From Arthrobacter sp. EPSL27 (GTDB lineage: Bacteria; Actinomycetota; Actinomycetes; Actinomycetales; Micrococcaceae), in assembly GCF_001512305.1 (NCBI RefSeq), contig NZ_LNUT01000005.1:903774-967773 (forward strand): DNA of 64,000 nucleotides, written 5' to 3'. A program made the position numbers and the translations under genes. Under the pieces are notes generated by a model, which saw only the letters and a list, made by a program, of their open reading frames with translations, was not told where the DNA came from and did not search any database. Below are positions 16,207-23,544 of this stretch, in pieces (within the stretch, counting starts at the first letter, position 1; every line of letters starts with the position of its first letter).

Positions 16207-16524
16207 TCAGGCCGGCGGAGGAGGAACCGCCCCGTACGATTTGGGAAGCCCGTACGGGTTGACGGGCCGGTCCTCATCCAGGGAGGACGGCTCCCTGGTG
16301 GCGTAACTCCGCGCCGTGTTCAGCTCGCGTGAACGCCGGCGCAGCCCGTAGCCGAGGAACCCCAGTCCGCCGGCCAGCAGCGCCAGTCCGAGAATGAAGA
16401 GTGCGGTCACCCCGGCATCCGCATCTCCGGAGGCCACCTGAAATAGCGGCGCGGGCAGGACAAAGAGAGTAGCGGCCAAGGCTACGCTCCCCGCCGCAAT
16501 CTGCCATGTTCCTTTGGACTTCAT
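16207..16524 (-). CDS. Small two-helix membrane protein
   Basis: A 105-residue protein not recognised as a named family. Two hydrophobic segments are visible, about 8-27 (IAAGSVALAATLFVLPAPLF) and 39-62 (TALFILGLALLAGGLGFLGYG), followed by an Arg-rich stop-transfer segment and a hydrophilic Pro-rich C-tail of about 40 residues. The ATG has a purine-rich ggggggaaa site upstream. Its 3-prime end overlaps the non-homologous extension of the decayed VOC gene on the other strand. Confidence 0.65.
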   Translation of the reverse strand: MKSKGTWQIAAGSVALAATLFVLPAPLFQVASGDADAGVTALFILGLALLAGGLGFLGYGLRRRSRELNTARSYATREPSSLDEDRPVNPYGLPKSYGAVPPPPA

Positions 16525-16648
16525 GGTTTTCCCCCCATTGTGTCTGTCAGTGTTCAGTAAACCCGCTCCCCGGCCAAAGCGGAAGGTGCCGGGGCAGCGG
16601 CGAACGTGCGGGAGACTGGAAGTCCCCGATCGCAAAGGCAGGACCACT

Positions 16649-16909
16649 ATGATCAGTCTCCAGCAGGACGCCGAAGGCTTCATCCGCATGAAGCGCCACT
16701 TCCCCGCCAGCACGGTCATCTCCGTCACGTTCAACGACGGGTCCTCGGAAGAGTTCACGGGCGCCCAACTCAACGCCATCTACGACGACGCCGTCGCCGT
16801 CTACCGGGCAGAGAACCACCTCGACGCCAAGGGATACTCCCGCGCGCCGAAGATGCAGCCCTCGCACAAAATCGAGTTCGTCGCCGTCCGTCCGGGCATG
16901 GCCAAGTAG
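16649..16909 (+). CDS. Conserved-looking hypothetical protein
   Basis: An 86-residue soluble protein that I do not recognise. It begins MISLQQDAEGFIRMKRHFPA and contains VISVTFNDGSSEEFTGAQLNAIYDDAV, consistent with a small beta-hairpin plus helix fold. The ATG has a caggac site at short distance. The coding pattern (GC-rich third positions, no rare runs) is like its neighbours. A strong hairpin follows immediately, supporting an expressed unit. Confidence 0.6.
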   Translation: MISLQQDAEGFIRMKRHFPASTVISVTFNDGSSEEFTGAQLNAIYDDAVAVYRAENHLDAKGYSRAPKMQPSHKIEFVAVRPGMAK

Positions 16910-16930
16910 CCGGTCCCCAAAGCGCACACA

Positions 16931-16970
16931 ACACCCCCGCGGGTGGCCTCAACGGCCGCCGCGGGGGTGT
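16931..16970. terminator. Bidirectional terminator hairpin
   Basis: Perfect 12-bp arms (acacccccgcgg / ccgcgggggtgt) with a 16-nt loop lie between the converging hypothetical gene and the SHOCT gene. Confidence 0.8.
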
Positions 16971-16997
16971 GCTGGCCCCGGGAACGCGACGGCGGTG

Positions 16998-17333
16998 CTA
17001 TCCGCCCAGGATCTTCGCCTTCTGCACCCCGAACTCCTGCTCCGTCAGGATCCCCTGTTCTTTGAGCGCCGCCAGCTCCTTAAGTTGCTGGATGGCGTCG
17101 TTGGAGATGCCGCCGGAGGCGGGCGGCGGCGGTGCCGGCTGGGCGTAGACCGGCTGCTCGTAAGCCGGCTGCTGCTGGCTTACCTGCGCATCGTAGGCCT
17201 GCTGCTGTTTCGCCGCGGTCGCGGCGTCCTTTTCGGCGAATTTGTTGGCCTGCCGGCGCTGGACGCGGCCGCTGACCGCCGACGCCGTTCCGGCAACCAC
17301 TGCCGTCCGTGCCATTCCTCTAAGCAGTCCCAT
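16998..17333 (-). CDS. SHOCT-domain protein
   Basis: A 111-residue protein. Its N-terminus MGLLRGMARTAVVAGTASAVSGRVQRRQ is an alanine-rich amphipathic or membrane-associated helix. A Gln/Pro-rich linker with YEQPVYAQPAPPPP follows (about 45-75), and the C-terminus DAIQQLKELAALKEQGILTEQEFGVQKAKIL is a textbook SHOCT (short C-terminal oligomerisation) domain. It is 32 bp downstream of the DUF6325 gene on the same strand and probably co-transcribed, an arrangement that suggests joint action. The biochemical role is unknown. Confidence 0.85.
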   Translation of the reverse strand: MGLLRGMARTAVVAGTASAVSGRVQRRQANKFAEKDAATAAKQQQAYDAQVSQQQPAYEQPVYAQPAPPPPASGGISNDAIQQLKELAALKEQGILTEQEFGVQKAKILGG

Positions 17334-17365
17334 GGTTTCTCTCCTCGTGTGTGGCGTAGTGGGTG

Positions 17366-17821
17366 TCAGGAAACGGGCGAATCGGCCTCGAGGGCCTCAA
17401 GTGCCGCCATCACCTCAGGCGCGGGGATCCGTGTGCTCGCCACAAGCTCGCCCCCGCTGTCGCGGACAGCGTCCACAAAGGGCGCCGCCCAGATGTTCTC
17501 GTACACGATCAGCGCGGCGACGCTCCCGGGGAGGATCGCCTCGGCCGCTTCCGAGATCTCCTCATCGCCAAGAAGCCCCGACTGTGCGCCGTCGAAGTAC
17601 GAGAAGGCCTCCGCGGGGCCGCCCGGGTCGGTGAGTTCAAGCACCTCTACGGTGCCGTCCTCGTTCTTCATGACGACGAGCAGATCGAAGAGCCTGATCA
17701 CACCCTGCTCAACGAGCCGCACGAGTTCCTCGCTCACCCGTCCCGTCAGTCCCGCCGTCGGGAATTCGAGGAGCACAAAGTCGACCGGCCCATGGGCCTC
17801 GGTCTCCGGTGTGGTTGTCAC
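17366..17821 (-). CDS. DUF6325-like protein
   Basis: A 151-residue soluble protein of the actinobacterial family with the signature GPVDFVLLEFPTAGLTGRVSEELVRLVEQGVIRLFDLLVVMKNEDGTVEVLEL. A Gly/Glu segment GLLGDEEISEAAEAILPGSVAALIVYENIWAAPFVDAVRDSGGELVA follows. Proteins of this kind accompany SHOCT genes and have no proven function. The start is the GTG preceded by cggagg at optimal spacing; the longer upstream frame lacks family similarity. The divergent 207-bp region upstream separates it from the GAF-SpoIIE gene. Confidence 0.8.
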   Translation of the reverse strand: MTTTPETEAHGPVDFVLLEFPTAGLTGRVSEELVRLVEQGVIRLFDLLVVMKNEDGTVEVLELTDPGGPAEAFSYFDGAQSGLLGDEEISEAAEAILPGSVAALIVYENIWAAPFVDAVRDSGGELVASTRIPAPEVMAALEALEADSPVS

Positions 17822-18028
17822 TGGCGTTCCTCCGTTTCTGTCTTGATCGGGCGCCCGCTGCCGGACCGGTTTCCACCCGGCCCGCGCCACAACGAATCAT
17901 TGAGGGCCCTAAAGACCACTACAGCGTCCGCCGGGGATGGCCGCATCACCCCTTTCGGGTGAGCCACGCCGGGAGTCCCCCGCGCCGGGCTGTAAGCTCA
18001 TTCGAGGCCCCTGAACGTTGGAGGACGA

Positions 18029-19228
18029 ATGACAAGCACCGAACACCCCTCCCACAGCCGCCTCCGGGGTCCTGACGCCCCGGAGTGGGCGCGGCTGGAG
18101 GACCTGGCCAGGACCCGCCTGCTGGACACACCCTCTGAGGAACGCTTCGACCGGATCACGCGGCTGGCGCAGAGCCTGTTCGGGGTCAGCGGGGCCAGCG
18201 TGTCGCTCATCGCCGAGAACCGGCAGTACCTGAAATCGTTCGTGGGTCCTCTGTCCCGCGAATCGGACCGGAAAGACGCCTTCTGCGCCGAGACGCTGAA
18301 GTCCTCCGAAACCTTGATCGTGGAGAACGCCCGCGCCGACGACCGTTTCAGGCATAACCCTCTCGTCACAGGCGACCCGCACATCCAGTTCTATGCAGGC
18401 CACCCCCTCACCGGCCCGGGCGGGACCCATGTGGGGACGTTCTGCATCATCGACCAGGCGCCCCGGTCCTTCAGCGCCGAACAGCAGGAAATTCTGGAGG
18501 ACCTCACCCAGATCATCCAGCGTGAGATGAACCTGTCGTGGGACATCGACCAGGGGGCCCGCACGCAAAGGGCCCTGCTGCCGGTCACTCCGCCCGCACC
18601 TGCTGGATACTCGCTGGGGGTCTGCTTTTACCCTGCCTTCGGGCTCAGCGGGGACTTCTACGACCTCGGTACCACCGGGACCGGACACTTCCGCATGACC
18701 GTCGGCGACGCCATGGGCAAGGGGGTCGGTCCGGGGCTGGTGGCTGGGGCCGCGCGTTCCGCTTTCGCCGATACCGGCTGGGATGCTGAGCCGTCAGCGA
18801 TCCTCCGGGACGTCTCGGACCGCCTTGAGGGGACCCTGGCCCGGGCCGGGTCCTTCGCCTCGGTCTTCCACGCCGTCGTCGATCCGGACACCGGTGCCGG
18901 CCGCTATGCGGACGCGGGGCAGGGCCTCACCCACATCCTGCGGGCCGACGGCACCGTGGAGCGCTTGTCCCCCACCGGGCCTCCCTTGGGGCTGGTGGCC
19001 GGAGCGGCGTGGGAGCAGCGCCCCTTCACCCTGTTCCCCGGAGACGCAATCCTGGTACCCACCGACGGCCTCCTCGACCTCCACGGCGACCTCGCCCGGC
19101 TGGCCGCCGCCATGACGGACTGCCGGACCAAGGGCGATGCGGACGCAGCCGTCAGGGCGCTGTGTGACCGCCGGGGTAAGTCCGTGGTCTTGGACGACAT
19201 CACAGCCGTCCTCTTCCAGCGCGCCTAG
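18029..19228 (+). CDS. GAF domain plus SpoIIE-type (PP2C) phosphatase
   Basis: A 399-residue soluble regulator. Residues about 25-170 are a GAF domain of the type found in light or redox sensors (FDRITRLAQSLFGVSGASVSLIAENRQYLKSF...AFCAETL...IVENARADDRF). Residues about 190-398 are a SpoIIE-type PP2C phosphatase with the metal-ligand sites GDFYD (208-212), GDAMGKG (226-232), a PTDGLLD segment and DDITAVL near the end. Such enzymes dephosphorylate STAS anti-sigma-factor antagonists in response to a signal sensed by the N-terminal domain. It precedes the phosphatase/glycosyltransferase/STAS/HATPase run by 119 bp on the same strand and likely feeds the same switch. No transmembrane segment is visible. 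Confidence 0.9.
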   Translation: MTSTEHPSHSRLRGPDAPEWARLEDLARTRLLDTPSEERFDRITRLAQSLFGVSGASVSLIAENRQYLKSFVGPLSRESDRKDAFCAETLKSSETLIVENARADDRFRHNPLVTGDPHIQFYAGHPLTGPGGTHVGTFCIIDQAPRSFSAEQQEILEDLTQIIQREMNLSWDIDQGARTQRALLPVTPPAPAGYSLGVCFYPAFGLSGDFYDLGTTGTGHFRMTVGDAMGKGVGPGLVAGAARSAFADTGWDAEPSAILRDVSDRLEGTLARAGSFASVFHAVVDPDTGAGRYADAGQGLTHILRADGTVERLSPTGPPLGLVAGAAWEQRPFTLFPGDAILVPTDGLLDLHGDLARLAAAMTDCRTKGDADAAVRALCDRRGKSVVLDDITAVLFQRA

Positions 19229-19347
19229 GACACGCCGGAGCCTCCGGCGCCGCGCCGGGGCGGCCGGCGTCCCGCCGGGGCTGTCACCGCGGATCAGTCG
19301 GTAGGATTCATGGGGACAGCTGGGGAAGTCTGGGTTGAGGGGATTTA

Positions 19348-20661
19348 GTGGGGGTAACTGCAACGCGTGGCGCGGTCATGACCGGCGGCCACAAGCAACC
19401 GTCGGCGCGGCAGCCGGTGCCCTCTCTCCTGACGGGCGTGGACGAACTGTCAGCCATGCGCAAACAGCTGCCATTTGTGGTCTTCTTCATTGTCGCCGCG
19501 GCAATGAGCAGCGGCATCGCGACGCTGACGGTCAGTGACTGGGCGGCCCTGGCAGCCGGGGCGGGCCTGACGGCGGCGGCCACGTGCCTCGCCGCTCTGG
19601 TATCCAGGCCCGGGTTGGCGCGGTGGGCCATCGCCGTGCCCTTCCTTGATTTCCTCGCCGCCGGAGCCCTGCGGCATGGCACAGGGGAAAGCCACTCCAT
19701 CTACGCTTCGATTGTCCTGCTGCCGGTGCTGTGGCTCGCCGCCATGGAGGGCCGCCGCTACGTGCTCTACGCGGCCATGGGCGCCACGGTGGCAATCATG
19801 GTCCCGTTCGCCCTCGGATCCAGCATCGACGCGAACCCCAATGAACTCTTCCGTGGGCTGTTCAGCACCACGATCTTCGTCCTGGGAGCACTGGTGGTCA
19901 ACGAGTTGGCCCGCCGGGCCCGGCGCCGGCTCCATAACGCCCACGAACAGGCGGCCGCGGCCACCGCCGAACTCAGCCGGGCCGCCCAGATCCAGCGCTT
20001 CCTGCTTCCCAAAAACGCCGCCGCCCTGCCCGGTTACCAGACCGCCGGCGCCTGCGTTCCCTCCGCCGCCGTGGGAGGGGACTTCTTTGACTGGTATCCC
20101 ATCGAAGGGGGACTCGGGTTCACCCTCGGCGACGTGATGGGCAAAGGTGCCGGGGCCGGCATGATCGCCGCCACCACACGGGCTGTGATCCGGAGCGCCC
20201 GCAGCAGCGCAGACCCCGCGACCGCCCTGGCCCTGACGCAGGACTGCCTGGCCACCGACCTCAGCCAGGCCGGCACCTTTGCGACGCTCTTCCACGCCCG
20301 GCTGAACGCCTCCGACGGGCGCATCCTGTTCGCGGACGCCGGCCACGGCCTGACCCTGGTGGTCCGGGCGGCGGGCACCTGGGAGCGGCTTGCCTCTGAA
20401 AACTTCCCGGTCGGCCTGCTCCCCGACACCCACTGGGAAACATCCGAAACCCGGCTGGACCCCGGGGACATGATCGTCAGCTTCAGCGACGGCGTCCTGG
20501 ACCTCTACGACGGGACACTCGCTGCGGTGGATGAAATCGGCCAACTCGCCGTCTCCGCGAGGTCTGCGGAAGCGCTGGTGGAGGCGGTGCGCCGGCGGGC
20601 GCAAGGCTCTGCCAATCCCGACGACGTCACCATCCTTGCCGTCCGAAGGGAAGCACCATGA
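19348..20661 (+). CDS. Membrane-anchored SpoIIE-type phosphatase
   Basis: A 437-residue protein. The first 190 residues hold about five to six transmembrane segments (LPFVVFFIVAAAMSSGIATL, WAALAAGAGLTAAATCLAAL and others), then a short coiled linker (RRLHNAHEQAAAATAELSRAAQIQRFLLP) leads to the phosphatase domain (about 235-435). Metal-ligand motifs are GGDFFD, LGDVMGKGAGAG, FSDGVLD and NPDDVTIL, all intact. The GTG start is preceded by gagggg. The stop overlaps the ATG of the glycosyltransferase gene (ATGA). It is a paralogue of the upstream soluble phosphatase with a different sensor, consistent with two inputs into one partner switch. Confidence 0.9.
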   Translation: MGVTATRGAVMTGGHKQPSARQPVPSLLTGVDELSAMRKQLPFVVFFIVAAAMSSGIATLTVSDWAALAAGAGLTAAATCLAALVSRPGLARWAIAVPFLDFLAAGALRHGTGESHSIYASIVLLPVLWLAAMEGRRYVLYAAMGATVAIMVPFALGSSIDANPNELFRGLFSTTIFVLGALVVNELARRARRRLHNAHEQAAAATAELSRAAQIQRFLLPKNAAALPGYQTAGACVPSAAVGGDFFDWYPIEGGLGFTLGDVMGKGAGAGMIAATTRAVIRSARSSADPATALALTQDCLATDLSQAGTFATLFHARLNASDGRILFADAGHGLTLVVRAAGTWERLASENFPVGLLPDTHWETSETRLDPGDMIVSFSDGVLDLYDGTLAAVDEIGQLAVSARSAEALVEAVRRRAQGSANPDDVTILAVRREAP

Positions 20662-22655
20662 GGCCGTTCTGGGTCCGGCTCGTCGTCGTCCTGACGGTGC
20701 TGACCGGAATCAACTACGTGACCTGGCGCTGGGTGGCGTCGCTGAATTGGGACGCCTGGTGGATCGCCGTGCCGCTGGTCATCGCGGAAACGTACAGCCT
20801 GATCGATGTGATGCTCTTCGGGATGACGGTCTGGCGGCTCAAGGAACGCACACCGCCGTCGCCGGAATCTGCGGACGCCACTGTGGACGTCTTTGTCACC
20901 ACCTACAACGAGCCGCTGGACATGGTCATGGCCACCGCGCTGGCCGCCCAGAGAATCCGGCACCCGCACAGCACATGGATCCTCGACGACGGCGACCGCC
21001 AGGAACTGCGGGACCTGGCAGCCGCGCACGGGCTGGGGTACGTGACGCGCGGTGCGGCGTGGAGCGGAATGCCCCGGCACGCCAAGGCCGGGAACCTGAA
21101 CAACGCGCTGATGATGACCTCCGGGGAGTTCCTGCTCATCTTGGACGCGGATCAGATCCCCGAGCCGGACATTCTGGACAAAACGCTGGGCTACTTCAAC
21201 AACCGCCGCGTGGCCCTGGTGCAGACGCCGCAGTACTTCAGCAACGTTCCGGACAGCGATCCCCTGGGCAGCCAGGCGCCCTTGTTCTACGGACCCATCC
21301 AGCAGGGCAAGGACGGCTGGAACGCCGCCTTCTTCTGCGGCTCCAACGCTGTGCTCCGGCGGGAGGCCCTGATGCAGCTGGGGCTGGTGGGCTACGTCAA
21401 GGAAACGGAGAAGAGCGTCCGGCGGGCGCTCAGCGCCTCCCAGGCCGCCATCCGGAAGGCCCGCAAGGCGGCCTCCAACGAATCCCCGCTGCTGCTGCAG
21501 ACCCTCGACGAAGTCGAGGCGGCCACCCTGGAGGCGCGCCGCCAGCTCGACGCCGGCGAGTCCCTCAGCGAGATCACCTACCGGGCGCGGCGGCGGGTGG
21601 ACCGGGCGGTCCAGTCGCTGGTGCTGGCTGACGTGACTGCCCTGCAGGCCGACCTGGAGGAGATCGCCGCGATGTCTCCGGTGCAGGTCGGCGAGGCCGG
21701 AGTGCCCGTGGTGACCGAGGACGCCGTGCACCGGATGGCTGCCCGGGACTGGTCCCCGCTCGGCGCCATCGAGTCCGTCCAGGCGGTGCTGGACGCGCTG
21801 TCGGTGGAGCGGACCGACGAGGCCCAGCCGGTAATGCCGCTGGCCACGATCTCGGTGACGGAGGACATGGCGACGGCCATGCGGCTCCACTCGCTGGGAT
21901 GGCAGAGCGTGTACCACCACGAGATCCTCGCCTACGGCCTGGCACCCGAGGACATCGGCACCATGCTGACCCAGCGGCTCCGCTGGGCCCAGGGCACCAT
22001 GCAGGTCTTCCTGCGGGAAAACCCCCTGGTCCAGCGGGGACTCAAAATGGGCCAGCGGCTGATGTACTTCGCCACGATGTGGACCTACCTCAGCGGCTTC
22101 GCCGCGGTGGTCTACTTCGCCGCTCCGATCGTTTACCTGCTCCTCGGCATCCTGCCCGTCACCAGCCTCAGCGCGGACTTCTTCCTGAGGTTCATCCCGT
22201 TCATGGTGGTGAACCAGCTCCTGTTTGCCATTGCCGGCAAGGGCATCCCCACGTGGCGGGGGCAGCAGTACAGCCTGGCCCTCTTCCCGACCTGGATCAA
22301 GGCCTGCACGACGGCGGCCCGGAACGTCTGGCTGGGACGCCCCCTTGGCTTTGCCGTCACCCCCAAGGACCGGCAGTCCGGCGGCCCCCGGTGGAGCCTG
22401 ATCCGGCCGCAGATCATCGTGTCCGTCCTCCTGGTCATCGCGTCGGTGGTCGGGATTGGGCGGCTGGCCGCCGGAATGTCCGAGCCGATCGGCACGCTGG
22501 TCAACGTACTGTGGGTGGTGTTTGACCTCGTCGTCATGAGCATCCTGGTCAGGGCCGTCCTGTATCGCGGCTACCAGGCCGACGAACCTGACGATGAGAC
22601 CAGCAGCATTACCGAACCATCCAATGAAAGGGCCGCCCGTGGACCTGAGCTATGA
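20658..22655 (+). CDS. Cellulose-synthase-like family 2 glycosyltransferase with an inserted domain
   Basis: A 665-residue processive glycosyltransferase of the BcsA/GT2 type. Two N-terminal transmembrane segments (about 6-24 and 36-58) precede the GT-A domain with TYNEP, DDGD (110-113), DAD (163-165), TED (401-403) and the Q-x-x-R-W motif QRLRW (439-443). Four to six C-terminal transmembrane segments follow (about 468-640). Between CGSNAVLRREAL (about 228-238) and the TED motif there are about 150 extra residues (245-398), highly charged and helical. There is no C-terminal PilZ domain, so c-di-GMP activation by that route is not expected. It lies inside a coupled operon of partner-switching regulators and upstream of a secreted glycosidase. 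The polymer made is unknown. Confidence 0.9.
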   Translation: MRPFWVRLVVVLTVLTGINYVTWRWVASLNWDAWWIAVPLVIAETYSLIDVMLFGMTVWRLKERTPPSPESADATVDVFVTTYNEPLDMVMATALAAQRIRHPHSTWILDDGDRQELRDLAAAHGLGYVTRGAAWSGMPRHAKAGNLNNALMMTSGEFLLILDADQIPEPDILDKTLGYFNNRRVALVQTPQYFSNVPDSDPLGSQAPLFYGPIQQGKDGWNAAFFCGSNAVLRREALMQLGLVGYVKETEKSVRRALSASQAAIRKARKAASNESPLLLQTLDEVEAATLEARRQLDAGESLSEITYRARRRVDRAVQSLVLADVTALQADLEEIAAMSPVQVGEAGVPVVTEDAVHRMAARDWSPLGAIESVQAVLDALSVERTDEAQPVMPLATISVTEDMATAMRLHSLGWQSVYHHEILAYGLAPEDIGTMLTQRLRWAQGTMQVFLRENPLVQRGLKMGQRLMYFATMWTYLSGFAAVVYFAAPIVYLLLGILPVTSLSADFFLRFIPFMVVNQLLFAIAGKGIPTWRGQQYSLALFPTWIKACTTAARNVWLGRPLGFAVTPKDRQSGGPRWSLIRPQIIVSVLLVIASVVGIGRLAAGMSEPIGTLVNVLWVVFDLVVMSILVRAVLYRGYQADEPDDETSSITEPSNERAARGPEL

Positions 22656-22971
22656 AGTGAAAGACAGCTACGCCGAGATAACGGCCGCCGGCCGGCTCAA
22701 CATGGTGTCGGCACCCAAACTGCGGGACATGGTGGCGGAGGTCGTTGCCAAGGGCACCTCCCGGATTGTGGTCAACCTCGAACAGACGGCGTTTATGGAC
22801 TCCTCCGGCCTCGGCGCGCTCATCGGGTGCCTCAAGGCGGCGCGGCAGGCCGGCGGCGACCTCCGGATCGCGTCGGTCCAGCCCCAGGTCCAGATGGTCC
22901 TCGGCCTGACCAGCATGGACAAGGTCCTGACGTCCTACCCCTCCGCGGCCGAGGCTTTCGGCGATGACTGA
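22639..22971 (+). CDS. STAS-domain anti-sigma-factor antagonist (RsbV/SpoIIAA-like)
   Basis: A 110-residue single STAS domain. The phosphorylation motif DSSGLGAL is at 54-61, and the flanking strands YAEITAAGRLNMVSAPKLRDMV and LRIASVQPQVQMVLGLTSMDKVL match RsbV/SpoIIAA proteins. The serine in DSSG is the expected target of a HATPase kinase and of SpoIIE phosphatases. The GTG with an aaaggg site 6-7 nt upstream is preferred to the ATG 15 bases earlier, which has none. The gene overlaps the end of the glycosyltransferase by 17 bp and the next gene by 8 bp, so it is translated as part of one coupled unit. Confidence 0.88.
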   Translation: MDLSYEVKDSYAEITAAGRLNMVSAPKLRDMVAEVVAKGTSRIVVNLEQTAFMDSSGLGALIGCLKAARQAGGDLRIASVQPQVQMVLGLTSMDKVLTSYPSAAEAFGDD

Positions 22972-23392
22972 AGTCCTCGCCCGGCGGACAATGCGCCAGG
23001 CGGCACGTCCGCAAGCCATCGAGGACGTCCACGCCGAGCTGGACAGCCTCTGGGATGCGGCGTCCTTTGTTCCGGACATGGACCGCATGACGTTCGCCAC
23101 CGCGGTCATCGAGGCTGCCAGCAACGTGGTGCAGCATGCCGTGCCCGAGTCCACGGAGCCGGTGGAGCTCGGGGTGGACATCAGCGTCACGCCCGCGAGG
23201 CTGGAAGCCCGGGTCAGCGCTTTCGGAGCGGTCTGCCCCGACCCCATCGACACCGATCCGGTGATGCCTGGCGGCGAGGCTGAATCAGGGCGCGGCCTTG
23301 CCCTGATCCGCGCGCTGGTCACCACCGTGACGTTCAAGCGCCAGGACGGGACCAACACCTGGATCCTGTCCAAGTCACCGCTGCACGACTGA
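22964..23392 (+). CDS. HATPase_c anti-sigma kinase (RsbW/SpoIIAB-like)
   Basis: A 142-residue GHKL ATPase domain without a membrane anchor. The N-box is EAASNVVQHA (about 51-60) and the glycine-rich lid is ESGRGLALIRAL (about 107-118). Such kinases bind a sigma factor or other client and phosphorylate the partner STAS protein. It immediately follows the STAS gene with an 8-bp overlap. No sigma factor gene is present in the window, so the client is either encoded elsewhere or is not a sigma factor, for example the neighbouring glycosyltransferase. Confidence 0.86.
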   Translation: MTEVLARRTMRQAARPQAIEDVHAELDSLWDAASFVPDMDRMTFATAVIEAASNVVQHAVPESTEPVELGVDISVTPARLEARVSAFGAVCPDPIDTDPVMPGGEAESGRGLALIRALVTTVTFKRQDGTNTWILSKSPLHD

Positions 23393-23544
23393 ACGAAATC
23401 CTTGGGCAATCCTCTGTAACTCCTGCCTCTTTTTGACGCCCCCAGGGAAACGTTGTGACGGACACTGGATAGCGGGCTTCCGGCAGGTGGTCTGCGTACC
23501 GTCTAAATGCCCCGCCTGGCCGGGGCCCGGCCGAGGAGTCCCCT

